Assembly: GCA_007679095.1 (NCBI GenBank)
Contig: VEFU01000031.1
Coordinates: 1-52,573, forward strand
Direction of reading: 5' to 3'
Length of the DNA: 52,573 bases
Source of the DNA: Paenibacillus bovis
Lineage (GTDB): Bacteria; Bacillota; Bacilli; Bacillales; Bacillaceae_C
How positions within the stretch are numbered: position 1 is the first letter of the stretch; every line of letters starts with the position of its first letter. The notes beneath the pieces were generated by a model. It searched no databases. It saw nothing but the letters and a program-made list of their open reading frames with translations, and was not told the origin of the DNA. This document shows, piece after piece, positions 1 through 8,662 of this stretch. Made by a program: the position numbers and the translations under genes.

Positions 1-274
1 CAGACCTCCCCAGGTAAAGGTACAATCTTTCCCTCCATCTGTCTGCCTCATTTACTCTGTACCACCTTCGGTAGAAAGGACTTTATCTTGTTTAGCAGAT
101 TCATCCAATGATACCTAGCCTTATATGAGGTTCGTGTTCCTCAGACCGGAGGTTTGCCGCCCACTTCCTTCAGATTCCACGTCACCGTGGACACCCTTGT
201 GTTAAGCTAACCGTTACTTCTACCTTCACGGCTCGGGACTTACACCCTATAGATTGCACCCATGCTGGGCGCAC
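1..274 (-). mobile_element. Group IIC intron, 5' part (domains I-III)
   Basis: Read on the minus strand, the element begins GTGCGCCCAGCATGGGTGC at 274 and runs out of the window at 1. This is the GUGYG-type 5' end of a bacterial group II intron. The following conserved stretches (GGGTGTAAGTCCCGA, AAGGGTGTCC, GGCTAGGTATCA, GGGGAGGTCTG) match, from memory, the Oceanobacillus iheyensis group IIC intron domains I to III. The maturase ORF and domains V-VI would lie beyond the left edge. The 5' splice boundary sits immediately behind the U-tract of an intrinsic terminator, the preferred target of IIC introns. Whether it is intact cannot be judged. Confidence 0.88.
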
Positions 275-275
275 T

Positions 276-307
276 AAAAAAAGAAGTTGCCATGGTGGCA
301 ACTTCTT
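276..307 (-). terminator. Intrinsic terminator of the glutaredoxin gene, intron target
   Basis: On the minus strand an 11-bp stem, AAGAAGTTGCC / GGCAACTTCTT with a 5-nt loop, is followed by TTTTT and then the intron. It lies directly after the glutaredoxin stop codon. Confidence 0.9.
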
Positions 308-547
308 TTATGCTTTTGCTTTCGCTATTAATTCTTTTAGTTCAGGATTAAAGCCTTTTACGGCTTGATCACCAAAGACAGTAACAGGTACTCCCATAAA
401 TCCAAATTTCTCAACTTCTTGCTGGTATTGTTCACTCTTCATTACATCTCTTACTTCAAAAGGTATTCCTTCTTCAGTTAACATTTGTTTAACAATATTG
501 CATTCTACACAACCATCTGTTGAATATACGATTACTTGCTTACTCAC
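308..547 (-). CDS. Glutaredoxin-like (NrdH-type) thiol-disulfide protein
   Basis: A 79-residue thioredoxin-fold protein, the usual size for NrdH-type or stand-alone glutaredoxins. The N-terminal strand IVVYS-type (residues 4-9) leads into the redox motif C-V-E-C at about residues 13-16. The cis-proline lies in GVPVTVFG (about 52-59) and is followed by the final helix. It probably reduces disulfides or low-molecular-weight mixed disulfides in the cytoplasm; the natural partner is not shown. It overlaps the upstream bacilliredoxin gene by 8 nt, so the two are co-transcribed and probably work in the same thiol-redox pathway. Its terminator has been used as the landing site of a group II intron. 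Confidence 0.85.
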   Translation of the reverse strand: MSKQVIVYSTDGCVECNIVKQMLTEEGIPFEVRDVMKSEQYQQEVEKFGFMGVPVTVFGDQAVKGFNPELKELIAKAKA

Positions 548-869
548 CTACAACAGCCTCCTTAATAGAAGATCTTGTAATTTTCCAGTGAGATGTATTC
601 CATATTACTTTACCATCTTCTATTAGAAAGATTTGTGGTGATTCGTGTTTAATGTCAAACTTTTCTGCAATATGATTAGAAACTGGGCGGTCCTCAATTA
701 CAAATACTTGCGCTGCATCAACATTCGTTTCTTCTACAAATGATTGAAATTCTTCATGTGCTTTTGCGCTAATTGGGCAAGTTGTACTATGTTTGAACAG
801 TATATGTTTCCCTGGTTGCTCTACAAAATTATTTAATTCCTCTATGCTTTTTAATTGTTTAACAGGCAT
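540..869 (-). CDS. brxC: Monothiol bacilliredoxin BrxC (YtxJ)
   Basis: 109 residues with a thioredoxin fold and the motif T-C-P-I-S (around residue 30), the signature of the YtxJ/BrxC family, which removes bacillithiol from S-bacillithiolated proteins. The cis-proline region ESPQIFLIEDG and the closing W...H..I helix fit the family. I start at the ATG of MPVKQL because AAGGATGG lies about 8 nt before it; an upstream ATG would lengthen the protein by 11 unconvincing residues. It is first in a two-gene unit with the glutaredoxin-like gene. Bacillithiol is the main low-molecular-weight thiol of Bacillaceae, in line with the host assignment. Confidence 0.88.
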   Translation of the reverse strand: MPVKQLKSIEELNNFVEQPGKHILFKHSTTCPISAKAHEEFQSFVEETNVDAAQVFVIEDRPVSNHIAEKFDIKHESPQIFLIEDGKVIWNTSHWKITRSSIKEAVVGE

Positions 870-1092
870 TGATGACACCATCCTTATAAAATATAAATTC
901 ATATAATCAACAATACTGTAGCATAGTTAGAGCTAGAATTCTAATGATTGGTTTATTATGTATGAATAATATGAAGTTAGTGAAATGTTAAATAGTGGTT
1001 AAGGGAAGATTTAATACTTGGGTAAATTGTTAAAAAAGGAACAAATTAATGATAATCCGGATAGACCAATATTACCAATAATGTTACACAAT

Positions 1093-1563
1093 TTATTTTA
1101 CAAATCGTTCCAATGTTTTCTTAATAATGTACCCAACTAATAAACCTGGAATGACAGAGAGAATTGGTAACCATACAGGTCCCAATTTAATACTAAATAC
1201 TTTAAAAATCGGTGAGTAAATACATCCTACAGTTACAAAATATGCTGTAAAGACAAATGGAATAGAAGAAAATCGCCCCTTTCCACCACCTGCATCTCTC
1301 CAAGCATCCCACATAGCGTAAAAATATAAACATGGATAGAACATTAGCCATTGATAATCAGTAATGTTTATTGCTTCATCAATCTTTCCATGAAAGCTTA
1401 ATAAAATTATTTGATTAAAATTGGATTTAACATTGATAAGAAACTCAAGAAATACAAATAAGAACCCCTTAATGATTTTTCCATTCAAAATTTGTCCAAA
1501 CCCTGGTAAGGCTATGCTCCAAAATATTTTATCTACGTGGTGATGTTTCTTACTTAGTTCCAT
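1093..1563 (-). CDS. Small polytopic membrane protein in the germinant-receptor operon
   Basis: 156 residues with about four hydrophobic segments (roughly 15-45, 70-88, 102-120, 128-148). The first carries LPGFGQILNGKIIKGF, a G-Q-x-x-x-G-x-x-x-K-G pattern like that of TM2-type and related small membrane proteins. No enzymatic motif is seen. The gene starts 23 nt after the GerC-like gene on the same strand and is the last of four genes, so it is very likely co-expressed with the receptor in the forespore. It could be an accessory subunit, as reported for small fourth components of some GerA operons, but this rests on position only. The start has a weak ribosome-binding site (GATAGTG). Confidence 0.75.
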   Translation of the reverse strand: MELSKKHHHVDKIFWSIALPGFGQILNGKIIKGFLFVFLEFLINVKSNFNQIILLSFHGKIDEAINITDYQWLMFYPCLYFYAMWDAWRDAGGGKGRFSSIPFVFTAYFVTVGCIYSPIFKVFSIKLGPVWLPILSVIPGLLVGYIIKKTLERFVK

Positions 1564-1586
1564 TTAACACTATCCTTATCTTTTAT

Positions 1587-2666
1587 TTATTCAATAATTC
1601 CTGATCCTATAATCGTAACTTCAGGTTTAATTGTAACTTGTAAGTTTGGGTATAATTCATACCATTTGTCCTTATCCCACTTACGAGTTCTTGACCTTAT
1701 TTGTTCACCCACTCCAAGAGGATCGATGTGATGTTCTTGGAATTTGCGAATCATTTCTTCACTAGTTTCTTTTAAGTACTTTTCAACATCTTTCTCTAAT
1801 TTGTGTATTTTATTGCCTGTAAGGTGTTTATTGCTATATTCACGAATGATTGCTTTCATTTTTAATGTGATAATGATTTCGGAAGGTTTCATTGGATGTG
1901 AAATATTATATTTTCTTTTAGAACTAATATTAAATATGGACAGTTCTTCATTCTCTGGTAAATGTATGGAGAATGTTTCGTGATTACTTTTATGTTCAAG
2001 CAATGCTTTAAACAGAAAAAAGTCGTCTTCTCGTAAAGTATCAACCAATTTATCATCTTTAAATAAGCCGATACCTGAAATATTAACCGTATCCTCTTTT
2101 TGTTTGATAATCGGAAGCCAAGCATCCATCCCATCCGAATATAAAGCATAGTTATAAAGGTGAAAGTTTGTTTTTGGAAGTAATCCTGTTTCAATATTTT
2201 GTTCAATCAAATTAGAGAGAAAGAGACCATTATCAATTTTCCCATACTGCTTACTTAAAATTTCCTTTGGATTGCCATCCAAAATAGCTAAGTATATTTT
2301 TGATCCAATAGATGGATTACGGATAAATTGATCTAATAGCTTGGAAATCCCTCTTTTCGATAAATTCTTATCATATAAAATAACCTCTATCTTTCCTGCA
2401 ACATATGGCTTCTCTGATTGTAGATTTATATCATTTTGAATTTCTTTTGCCATTGTATCCTGTACTGTAAAAATTTTACTCTTCACACTTTTATCAGGTT
2501 GAAAATCTGGATATACTGCAGTAATTTCTATTATATCTTCATCTAATTCCGCATAACCAAGCGCAGTTATTAACTGCACATCATCTAATACTCTTTGTTG
2601 TAGATTAATACAACCTGTTAGGAGAAAAGTGCTCATTAATATTAAAAGAAAGGCATGGACTCTCAA
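1587..2666 (-). CDS. Ger(x)C family spore germination lipoprotein
   Basis: 359-residue C subunit of a GerA-type germinant receptor. The signal peptide ends in the lipobox L-L-T-G-C (Cys at about residue 19), so it is lipidated and anchored to the outer face of the spore inner membrane. The body shows GerAC features: an early D-x-x-x-x-I-x-x-x-G-x-D-like stretch (VQLITALGYAELDEDIIEI) and a C-terminal region with FQEHHIDPLGVGEQ and W...K..W...YP, typical of Ger(x)C proteins. Its ATG overlaps the stop of the B subunit gene in ATGA, showing translational coupling. It acts with the adjacent A and B subunits in sensing nutrients during germination; the germinant is unknown. Confidence 0.92.
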   Translation of the reverse strand: MRVHAFLLILMSTFLLTGCINLQQRVLDDVQLITALGYAELDEDIIEITAVYPDFQPDKSVKSKIFTVQDTMAKEIQNDINLQSEKPYVAGKIEVILYDKNLSKRGISKLLDQFIRNPSIGSKIYLAILDGNPKEILSKQYGKIDNGLFLSNLIEQNIETGLLPKTNFHLYNYALYSDGMDAWLPIIKQKEDTVNISGIGLFKDDKLVDTLREDDFFLFKALLEHKSNHETFSIHLPENEELSIFNISSKRKYNISHPMKPSEIIITLKMKAIIREYSNKHLTGNKIHKLEKDVEKYLKETSEEMIRKFQEHHIDPLGVGEQIRSRTRKWDKDKWYELYPNLQVTIKPEVTIIGSGIIE

Positions 2667-3769
2667 GATTTCTTCCTCCTAAACTTCATGATTACGAAGG
2701 ATAAAATGCACAAAAGAGGAACATAAATATATAACAGGGCTTGTCCTAGGTATGACATATATTTATTGACCATATCTATATGTTCTCTACTATTAATCAA
2801 CATGGTTGAAATAAGTAGAATAAATAAAATAATGAGAAGCCCGAGCTTTTGTCGGATATGATACACTTCGTGAAGTGCTTTTGTACTGGCCCAAATGCTT
2901 AAACATATATTTGGAAGGATAATTAAAAGCCATGAAGTAATTCCAATGTATTCAAATCTTTCCACGATTGGCATCTCAATAATTTGCCATAAAGATAGTG
3001 TTGCCCAAATATGATGACTAATTTGTTTTTCATTGAAATAGCATATGGAAATGATAATAATAAATAGATAGATACATGTCGTTAGTAAGTTTCCAAAATG
3101 TGCCCATTTTTGAGATTTTTTTGGATTCTTAATATATGGGTATGCCATGAAAATAACGGAAAATCCTAAATAGGAGAGACTTACATCTCTTGATGCTATT
3201 ATAATTTCCCCTCCTGAATGATTAAAGACTGGTAGTAAATTACGAAAATTAGCATATTCAATTGGATATAAAAAAGTTAAGTAAATATAAAATGGGATGA
3301 TTACTCCAAGAAAACAAATTCCAACTACTATCCGAAATCCACCAGAAACACAATAATATACAAGTATGATAAAAATGAATGTAATAACAAATATGTTTAT
3401 TAATGGGAAGACCCAAACCTGAACAATTTCTAAGTAACTTCGCAATACAATAATCGCTACTAATAGCCAATATATTATCCAAATGGTGTTAAAAAAACCT
3501 CCAATCCATTTGCCAAATAATTCATTTTGTATCCTCACCAAATCTTGCTTATGGCGGTTCATAATCGCATACATAAGCCAAATCGTTATATGAATTGCAA
3601 TCCCAGCCAAAATCACCGCTATCCATGCATCATTTCCAGCTGATTTCATCACAACCCGTTGAAAACCTAGTACTCCTACCCCTACTTGAACAGAATGAAC
3701 TAAAAAGAATATGAGAAAGGCAGAAATTTGTAGTTGTTTCGGTTCCAATATACTCACCAACTTCCGCAA
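2663..3769 (-). CDS. GerAB/YndE family germinant receptor permease (B subunit)
   Basis: 368 residues with about ten transmembrane segments, the usual form of the amino-acid/polyamine permease-like B subunit that binds germinant in GerA-type receptors. The N-terminal PKQLQISAFLIFFLVHSVQVGVG is typical. The stop TGA of the A subunit is followed at once by a TTG codon that opens this frame; a GTG four codons later (MSILEPKQ) is an equally possible start. Either way translation is probably coupled to the upstream gene. It is the second gene of the operon. Confidence 0.92.
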   Translation of the reverse strand: MRKLVSILEPKQLQISAFLIFFLVHSVQVGVGVLGFQRVVMKSAGNDAWIAVILAGIAIHITIWLMYAIMNRHKQDLVRIQNELFGKWIGGFFNTIWIIYWLLVAIIVLRSYLEIVQVWVFPLINIFVITFIFIILVYYCVSGGFRIVVGICFLGVIIPFYIYLTFLYPIEYANFRNLLPVFNHSGGEIIIASRDVSLSYLGFSVIFMAYPYIKNPKKSQKWAHFGNLLTTCIYLFIIIISICYFNEKQISHHIWATLSLWQIIEMPIVERFEYIGITSWLLIILPNICLSIWASTKALHEVYHIRQKLGLLIILFILLISTMLINSREHIDMVNKYMSYLGQALLYIYVPLLCILSFVIMKFRRKKS

Positions 3770-5287
3770 TCAATTCTTTTTAGGATCGTTTGTCTTAATT
3801 GCTTTTTTCTTGCTGAATCGACGTGTATTTTCTGATTGTAATGCAATTGGTCTTTTATCCGGAAATGAAATAGGTAAACGGATAATTGCGTCTTTCAGGT
3901 CTTGTACACGTGGGGGAAATATTGGTTCTAGAAATGGTCTCCCTATAGATGACAGTCTTAATAAATGGATTAAAAGAAAACAAAAACTTATTGCGACACC
4001 AATTAAACCAATATAATGGGCCATTAATAAATAAGGAAAACGAATAAGTCTAATCGTATTACCCATTTGATACACAGGTGTTGTAAATGATGCAAGGGCT
4101 GCTAAAGCTACAAATATTAACAAAACATTACTTGTTAATCCAGCCTCTACAGACGCTGTTCCTATTACAATACCACCCACAATACCAATTGTCTGACCAA
4201 CCTTCGTAGGTAACCGTGCTCCGGCTTCACGCAGTAATTCTATTGTTAATTCTAATATTAATGCTTCTAATATTGGTGGTAATGGGATTGCACTCCGAGA
4301 AATAACAAGTGTGCTAATAAGATCTTTAGGAATTAGTTCATAATGGTACGTTATTACCGCAACATATAAGGGTGTAATCATAATAGAGAATAAAACCGCA
4401 AAAAAACGAATTATTCGGAAGAACGAAGCTACTGCCCAATTCAAATAATAATCTTCAAAAGCAGAAAAAAATTCAAAAATCGTTGTTGGTGCTATTAAAC
4501 CATGTGGTGCTCCATCTACTAATATTGCTACTTTCCCTTCTCCTAACACAGCAGCTATTCTATCAGGCCGTTCTGTATCAATTATTTGTGGGAAAGGAGA
4601 ATGTTGATTATCTTGAATTAATTGCGTTACTGTAGAGGAATCATGGATTTGATCTATCTTAAGATCTGAAATACGTTGGACAATTGTATTAACATTTTCT
4701 TGATTTGCAATACCTTCTATAAAGAGAACAGATATCCTAGTTTGCGATAAACTACCGACTATAATTTCTTTAGTCTTTAACAATGAGGTTGGTAATCGCT
4801 TTCGGATTAAATTTATATTCATATCTAAAGACTCTACGAAAGATTCTTTAGGTCCAATAACACTAAATTCAACTTCCGGAAGTGATACTTCTCTACCTTT
4901 TTCAAGTTTTACATTTACAAGTGCTACTACATCTATGTTATTTGTATCAAAAATAATTAAATATCCTCTGGATACATTTATTTGAATGATAGCTGGATCA
5001 GATGTAATAATTATATCTTCAATTGGTATCTCGGAGGATAATGATGAAATTACTTTATATGTTTTTAAAAATGGCAATACATCTCGATGAACCATTTCTG
5101 AATCTACTAGTGATTCATAATAGCCTATGCAGAGAACAGCCTTATTTTTTTTTACTGTAAATTGAGTGAAATCATCCGAGTTCACGAAGTTTTGTAACAA
5201 TGCGTCAAATGAAAGTTCTTGCTGATTTTTGTTATTGTTTAGCTGTTGATTTTGTTTTGACTTCCTCTGCATTTTCCATCTACGCAT
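3770..5287 (-). CDS. GerA family germinant receptor A subunit
   Basis: About 505 residues. A hydrophilic, Gln/Asn-rich N-terminus and large cytoplasmic domain (to about residue 240) contains the family motif RPDRIAAVLGEGKVAILVDGAPHGLIAPT. About five membrane segments follow, including SRSAIPLPPILEALILELTIELLREAGARLP and VGQTIGIVGGIVIG, both diagnostic of GerAA proteins. The ATG at 5287 is preferred because GGTG lies 7 nt upstream; longer frames begin with TTG or GTG. A CATCATA element at 5327-5333 on the minus strand matches the -10 of forespore sigma-G promoters, but I see no matching -35. It heads the four-gene receptor operon. Confidence 0.93.
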   Translation of the reverse strand: MRRWKMQRKSKQNQQLNNNKNQQELSFDALLQNFVNSDDFTQFTVKKNKAVLCIGYYESLVDSEMVHRDVLPFLKTYKVISSLSSEIPIEDIIITSDPAIIQINVSRGYLIIFDTNNIDVVALVNVKLEKGREVSLPEVEFSVIGPKESFVESLDMNINLIRKRLPTSLLKTKEIIVGSLSQTRISVLFIEGIANQENVNTIVQRISDLKIDQIHDSSTVTQLIQDNQHSPFPQIIDTERPDRIAAVLGEGKVAILVDGAPHGLIAPTTIFEFFSAFEDYYLNWAVASFFRIIRFFAVLFSIMITPLYVAVITYHYELIPKDLISTLVISRSAIPLPPILEALILELTIELLREAGARLPTKVGQTIGIVGGIVIGTASVEAGLTSNVLLIFVALAALASFTTPVYQMGNTIRLIRFPYLLMAHYIGLIGVAISFCFLLIHLLRLSSIGRPFLEPIFPPRVQDLKDAIIRLPISFPDKRPIALQSENTRRFSKKKAIKTNDPKKN

Positions 5288-5365
5288 TATTTTCACCAAC
5301 TCAACTACTTTATAGGAATATTTACCTATGATGTATCATTTGCAGATTATACGTATATTATGCGA

Positions 5366-6403
5366 TTATTCAACCGTTGAAATTCCAAGATCATGAAATG
5401 GAATGATTAAATCACTTTGATTTCGATTATCGTGTCTGTAATCATCATAATGATTTATAGACGGAGAGTATGTTCGAGAAATAATCTTCTTTCCCTTTAT
5501 ATCCACATGCATAAGTCTAATAAAACCAAGTCCACCTTCTTTTAGCTTTTGGTAATCAAATAATAACTGCCATACCTTTCTATCCGGCTTACCATCCCCA
5601 TTGTCATCAATCGCATCTACACGATGGTTCGCATCATGATAATGACCTGATAATACCATCGATACATTCGAGTTTGGTTTCACAACTTCTTTAAATATTC
5701 TCTCTCCATTTTCATTTCGTTTCCCATTAGGAGTAAGAAAATCATGAAAACAAAGAATAGCTCTTTTATCCGGATATTTTTCTAATATTTTGTTCATCCA
5801 TTGAATGCTTTTAGGTGTAATATCCCACCCCATATATATAAATAATAGATCAATACCTTTTATGGATAGTAAGTCATAATGGCCACGGTTATTCTGAAAA
5901 CTTTCACCATACCAATCATTTTCTTGAAAACGATTTTTCCCAAAGTAAGTATAATAGGTTTCATAATGTACTTTATCTAATAACATTACATCGTGATTTC
6001 CTGCTAATATGCCGTATGGAAGATTTGCTTTATCTAATAATTGATAAGCTTTATTTGCCCTCTTCCACTGCTCTTCATCATACGCAACATTCACGATATC
6101 ACCCGTATGGATTAAGTATTGAATATTCATTCTTTCACGATTAGCAATTAACCATTTATGAATATTAAGCTGGTGTTCATAGTAGGTTTGATTATAATAT
6201 TGTGTGTCCGTTTCCCAGGCAAGAGTAAAATCATAGTCTTCCCTGGGAATATCATCAGGATGCCCATAAGGGATACTAGTTTTTTTTGAAAGCTGAGTAT
6301 AATTTTCCAAAAAGTTAATGTGTGTTTGAGCAGGAATTGTTTGGGGTAAAGTTGTTAGGGCCATTATTATTACTAGCAAATTTGCAAGATTTTTTCGTAT
6401 CAT
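5366..6403 (-). CDS. Secreted metallophosphoesterase
   Basis: 345 residues with an N-terminal hydrophobic segment (about 6-25, ending PAQT) that looks like a cleavable signal peptide. Calcineurin-type motifs follow: D-T-Q (about 66), GD (HTGDIV, about 101), GNH(D) (about 136), a His in LCFHDF, and GHYHD near residue 252. The first motif is D-x-Q instead of the usual D-x-H, so one metal ligand differs. It probably hydrolyses phosphoesters outside the membrane; the substrate is unknown. A strong GGAGGG sits 5 nt before the ATG. It stands alone between the germinant-receptor operon and divergent guaC. Confidence 0.82.
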   Translation of the reverse strand: MIRKNLANLLVIIMALTTLPQTIPAQTHINFLENYTQLSKKTSIPYGHPDDIPREDYDFTLAWETDTQYYNQTYYEHQLNIHKWLIANRERMNIQYLIHTGDIVNVAYDEEQWKRANKAYQLLDKANLPYGILAGNHDVMLLDKVHYETYYTYFGKNRFQENDWYGESFQNNRGHYDLLSIKGIDLLFIYMGWDITPKSIQWMNKILEKYPDKRAILCFHDFLTPNGKRNENGERIFKEVVKPNSNVSMVLSGHYHDANHRVDAIDDNGDGKPDRKVWQLLFDYQKLKEGGLGFIRLMHVDIKGKKIISRTYSPSINHYDDYRHDNRNQSDLIIPFHDLGISTVE

Positions 6404-6507
6404 ATATGCCCTCCTATCTTAGAATAACAGTGGTTATAAGTATTATTTTCTATTCAGTTTTTTTTAATCATTTATTGAATTAGTATTTTTTTAGTTCAGT
6501 TTAACCC

Positions 6508-6536
6508 TTTACATTCCAAAATAAATAAGGTACATT
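6508..6536 (+). promoter_or_regulatory. Sigma-A promoter of guaC
   Basis: TTTACA (6508-6513), a 17-nt spacer, and TACATT (6531-6536). The -35 matches 5 of 6 and the -10 matches 4 of 6 consensus bases. A GCGAAC motif at 6544-6549, just after it, is reminiscent of a PurR half-box but is not a full match. Confidence 0.6.
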
Positions 6537-6601
6537 ACTAAAGGGCGAACAATTATCGCTCATCAATTCATCAACATTCGTGTTTAGGAGTGTATACTAT
6601 T

Positions 6602-7585
6602 ATGGAAAATGTATTTGATTACGAAGATATTCAATTGATACCTGCAAAGTGTATTGTAAATAGTCGTTCAGAGTGTGACACCTCTGTAACTCTAGGAGGA
6701 CATACTTTTAAACTTCCTGTAGTCCCAGCAAATATGCAAACAATTATTGATGAAAAAATTGCACTTTATTTAGCCGAAAATGGTTATTTTTATATTATGC
6801 ATCGCTTTCAACCAGAGAAAAGAATTGACTTCATTAAGGATATGCAATCTCGTGGTTTAATTGCTTCTATCAGTGTAGGGGTTAAGCCTGAGGAATATGA
6901 TTTTGTGAAGCATTTAGCTGAAGAAGGATTAGTACCGGAGTTTATTACTATTGATATTGCTCATGGTCACTCTAATGCTGTAATTTCAATGATTCAACAT
7001 CTTAAACAGCACTTACCTCAAAGCTTTGTCATCGCTGGTAATGTTGGAACACCTGAAGCGGTAAGAGAATTAGAAAACGCTGGTGCAGATGCAACAAAAG
7101 TCGGAATCGGACCTGGTAAGGTCTGTATTACTAAAATTAAAACAGGATTTGGTACAGGTGGTTGGCAGTTAGCTGCCCTTCGTTGGTGTGCTAAAGCTGC
7201 TAGCAAACCAATTATCGCAGATGGTGGAATTCGGACTCATGGTGATATCGCAAAGTCAATCCGTTTTGGAGCATCGATGGTAATGATCGGATCATTATTT
7301 GCTGGTCATGAAGAATCACCTGGGAAAACAATCGAAAAAGATGGTAAGTTATTTAAAGAGTATTTTGGATCAGCTTCTGAATTCCAAAAAGGTGAAAAGA
7401 AAAATGTTGAGGGCAAAAAAATGTATGTAGAACATAAAGGAGCACTCATCGATACTTTAATTGAAATGGAGCAAGACCTGCAATCTTCTATTTCATATGC
7501 TGGTGGTACTAAACTTGATGCCATTCGCAATGTGGACTATGTAGTAGTGAAAAACTCCATCTTTAATGGTGATAAAGTTTATTAA
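6602..7585 (+). CDS. guaC: GMP reductase
   Basis: 327 residues of the IMPDH/GMP reductase family, converting GMP to IMP with NADPH in purine salvage. The N-terminus [15 protein letters not shown] is typical of GuaC. The catalytic loop [11 protein letters not shown] (about 170-180) contains the active Cys, and [14 protein letters not shown] and GSLFAGHEE form the phosphate-binding region. No CBS domains are present, as expected for GMP reductase rather than IMP dehydrogenase. The frame also opens with a GTG four codons earlier, but TAGGAG is correctly spaced only for the ATG at 6602. It is a single gene followed by a strong hairpin terminator. Confidence 0.95.
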   Translation: MENVFDYEDIQLIPAKCIVNSRSECDTSVTLGGHTFKLPVVPANMQTIIDEKIALYLAENGYFYIMHRFQPEKRIDFIKDMQSRGLIASISVGVKPEEYDFVKHLAEEGLVPEFITIDIAHGHSNAVISMIQHLKQHLPQSFVIAGNVGTPEAVRELENAGADATKVGIGPGKVCITKIKTGFGTGGWQLAALRWCAKAASKPIIADGGIRTHGDIAKSIRFGASMVMIGSLFAGHEESPGKTIEKDGKLFKEYFGSASEFQKGEKKNVEGKKMYVEHKGALIDTLIEMEQDLQSSISYAGGTKLDAIRNVDYVVVKNSIFNGDKVY

Positions 7586-7591
7586 TAGGTT

Positions 7592-7676
7592 CAAAAAGAG
7601 TTTTAACAAAGGAATATAGATGAAATTTAAAATCGAACTATCATTTGATTAATAATCAAGATAGTTCGTTTTTTTT
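7592..7676 (+). repeat. Copy A of a dispersed palindromic repeat; serves as guaC terminator
   Basis: CGAACTATC (7634-7642) pairs with GATAGTTCG (7660-7668). The stem continues inside as TTGATT/AATCAA, and eight T follow, giving a good intrinsic terminator for guaC. The 42 bases before it (from CAAAAAGAG at 7592, through GGAATAT) align with the left half of the copy at 35931-35982, so this is a member of a repeat family that has lost its right outer arm. Confidence 0.75.
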
Positions 7677-7739
7677 ATTCTGTCTTCGCAATGCTAATTT
7701 CACAAGATTAGATTGCCTGCAATACGAATAAAGTTATTA

Positions 7740-7791
7740 GCGGAGGAAATACACGTAGATTCCTATGGGGAACGAAGTGTATTTCCTTAGC
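7740..7791. repeat. Compact 52-nt hairpin repeat
   Basis: GCGGAGGAAATACAC (7740-7754) pairs with GTGTATTTCCTTAGC (7777-7791) at 14 of 15 positions, counting one G-U pair. The loop contains ATTCC...GGGGA, which can pair further. The arms resemble, from memory, a hairpin repeat frequent between genes of Bacillaceae; this would be a short or internally deleted copy. No gene lies here. Confidence 0.6.
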
Positions 7792-7854
7792 ACTATTGAT
7801 ACACATTAACATCCAGTTCATGGTTAAGTCCCCGGCGTTCGAAGATTCTTTTCT

Positions 7855-8490
7855 TTACAACTCTTCCAAATCAAATGATATAACACGATTTGTTTTTGCA
7901 TTGTAAATAACATTAGCTCTAGCTTTAATATTTTCAGTTGGGGATTGGAGGATAAATTCATACGTTTCTTTTACTTTATCGCCTGATAATTGATTTTTAC
8001 TAATGAAGTTATAATCTCTAACTACATATTTTGGATAAGCTGTTTCCGTAAGTTCTAATAAATATTTACCCCATTGTTCTTCCTCTAATTCTGGTGATGG
8101 AGTTATCTCGATATTAATAACACCAAGATTCAAGTTTGCTCCTAAAGCTTCAAATGCACGTCGATGTAAATTAATTTTATTTGGTGGATAGCCTCGTACT
8201 TTATCGACGATCGTTATAACAACTTCCCTTTGACCAGGTGTAGAAATATTTCGGATTTTAAGTGTTTGACCACATTTATATGGGCTATTCTCCCCTACTG
8301 CAGCCGTCATAAATAAATTATCTGACCAAGGAATTCCACATTCTGTTACTTGTCCTCCTTCGGTCCATGTTGCCTGCCCTCTTATAGGCTGTTGTCGAGC
8401 CCAATGGTCAGGTTGTGAGTAATAAGAAAAATATGGATTATGTCGATAAGGATAATAATATCCTTGCTGGTTGATAAAATGATAATACAT
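7855..8490 (-). CDS. Double-psi beta-barrel (RlpA/expansin-like) protein
   Basis: 212 residues, starting at ATG 8490 with AGGAGG 7 nt upstream; the longer frame to 8589 has no comparable site. A Tyr/His/Pro-rich N-terminus (to about 40) is followed by a double-psi beta-barrel: ATWTEGGQVTECGIPWSDNLFMTAAV, then CGQTLKIRN and VVITIVDKVRGYPPNKINLHRRAFEALGANLNLGVINIEITP, the expansin/RlpA pattern. The C-terminal 80 residues (from about LLELTETAYPKY) look like the DUF3889-type domain. Such proteins bind or remodel cell wall or spore polysaccharide. No clear signal peptide is visible, which would fit a spore-coat location, but that is inference. Confidence 0.75.
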   Translation of the reverse strand: MYYHFINQQGYYYPYRHNPYFSYYSQPDHWARQQPIRGQATWTEGGQVTECGIPWSDNLFMTAAVGENSPYKCGQTLKIRNISTPGQREVVITIVDKVRGYPPNKINLHRRAFEALGANLNLGVINIEITPSPELEEEQWGKYLLELTETAYPKYVVRDYNFISKNQLSGDKVKETYEFILQSPTENIKARANVIYNAKTNRVISFDLEEL

Positions 8491-8662
8491 ATGCCTACCT
8501 CCTACAGAAATATAAAATCTTTTTGCTAGCATATGCGATGAAATGGTCTGTGTGTGCCAATTCCATGATTGTTTACCCCTTTCCCTCAAATTCTAAAACG
8601 AATAACCTTATTTATTTTGTCAAAACTAACATAATTGTAACGATTCGTTAGGAGAGAAGAAT

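Noticed and set aside
1744-2206. Frames on both strands inside the gerC-like gene
   Set aside because: Shadows of the strongly supported GerC frame; no ribosome-binding site and no family match.
5327-5333. Sigma-G -10 element CATCATA before the germinant receptor operon
   Set aside because: The -10 fits, but no -35 of the GYATR type is found at 17-18 nt; mentioned only under the gene.
6544-6570. PurR operator before guaC
   Set aside because: Only one GCGAAC half-box, with a mismatch to CCGAAC and no properly spaced partner.
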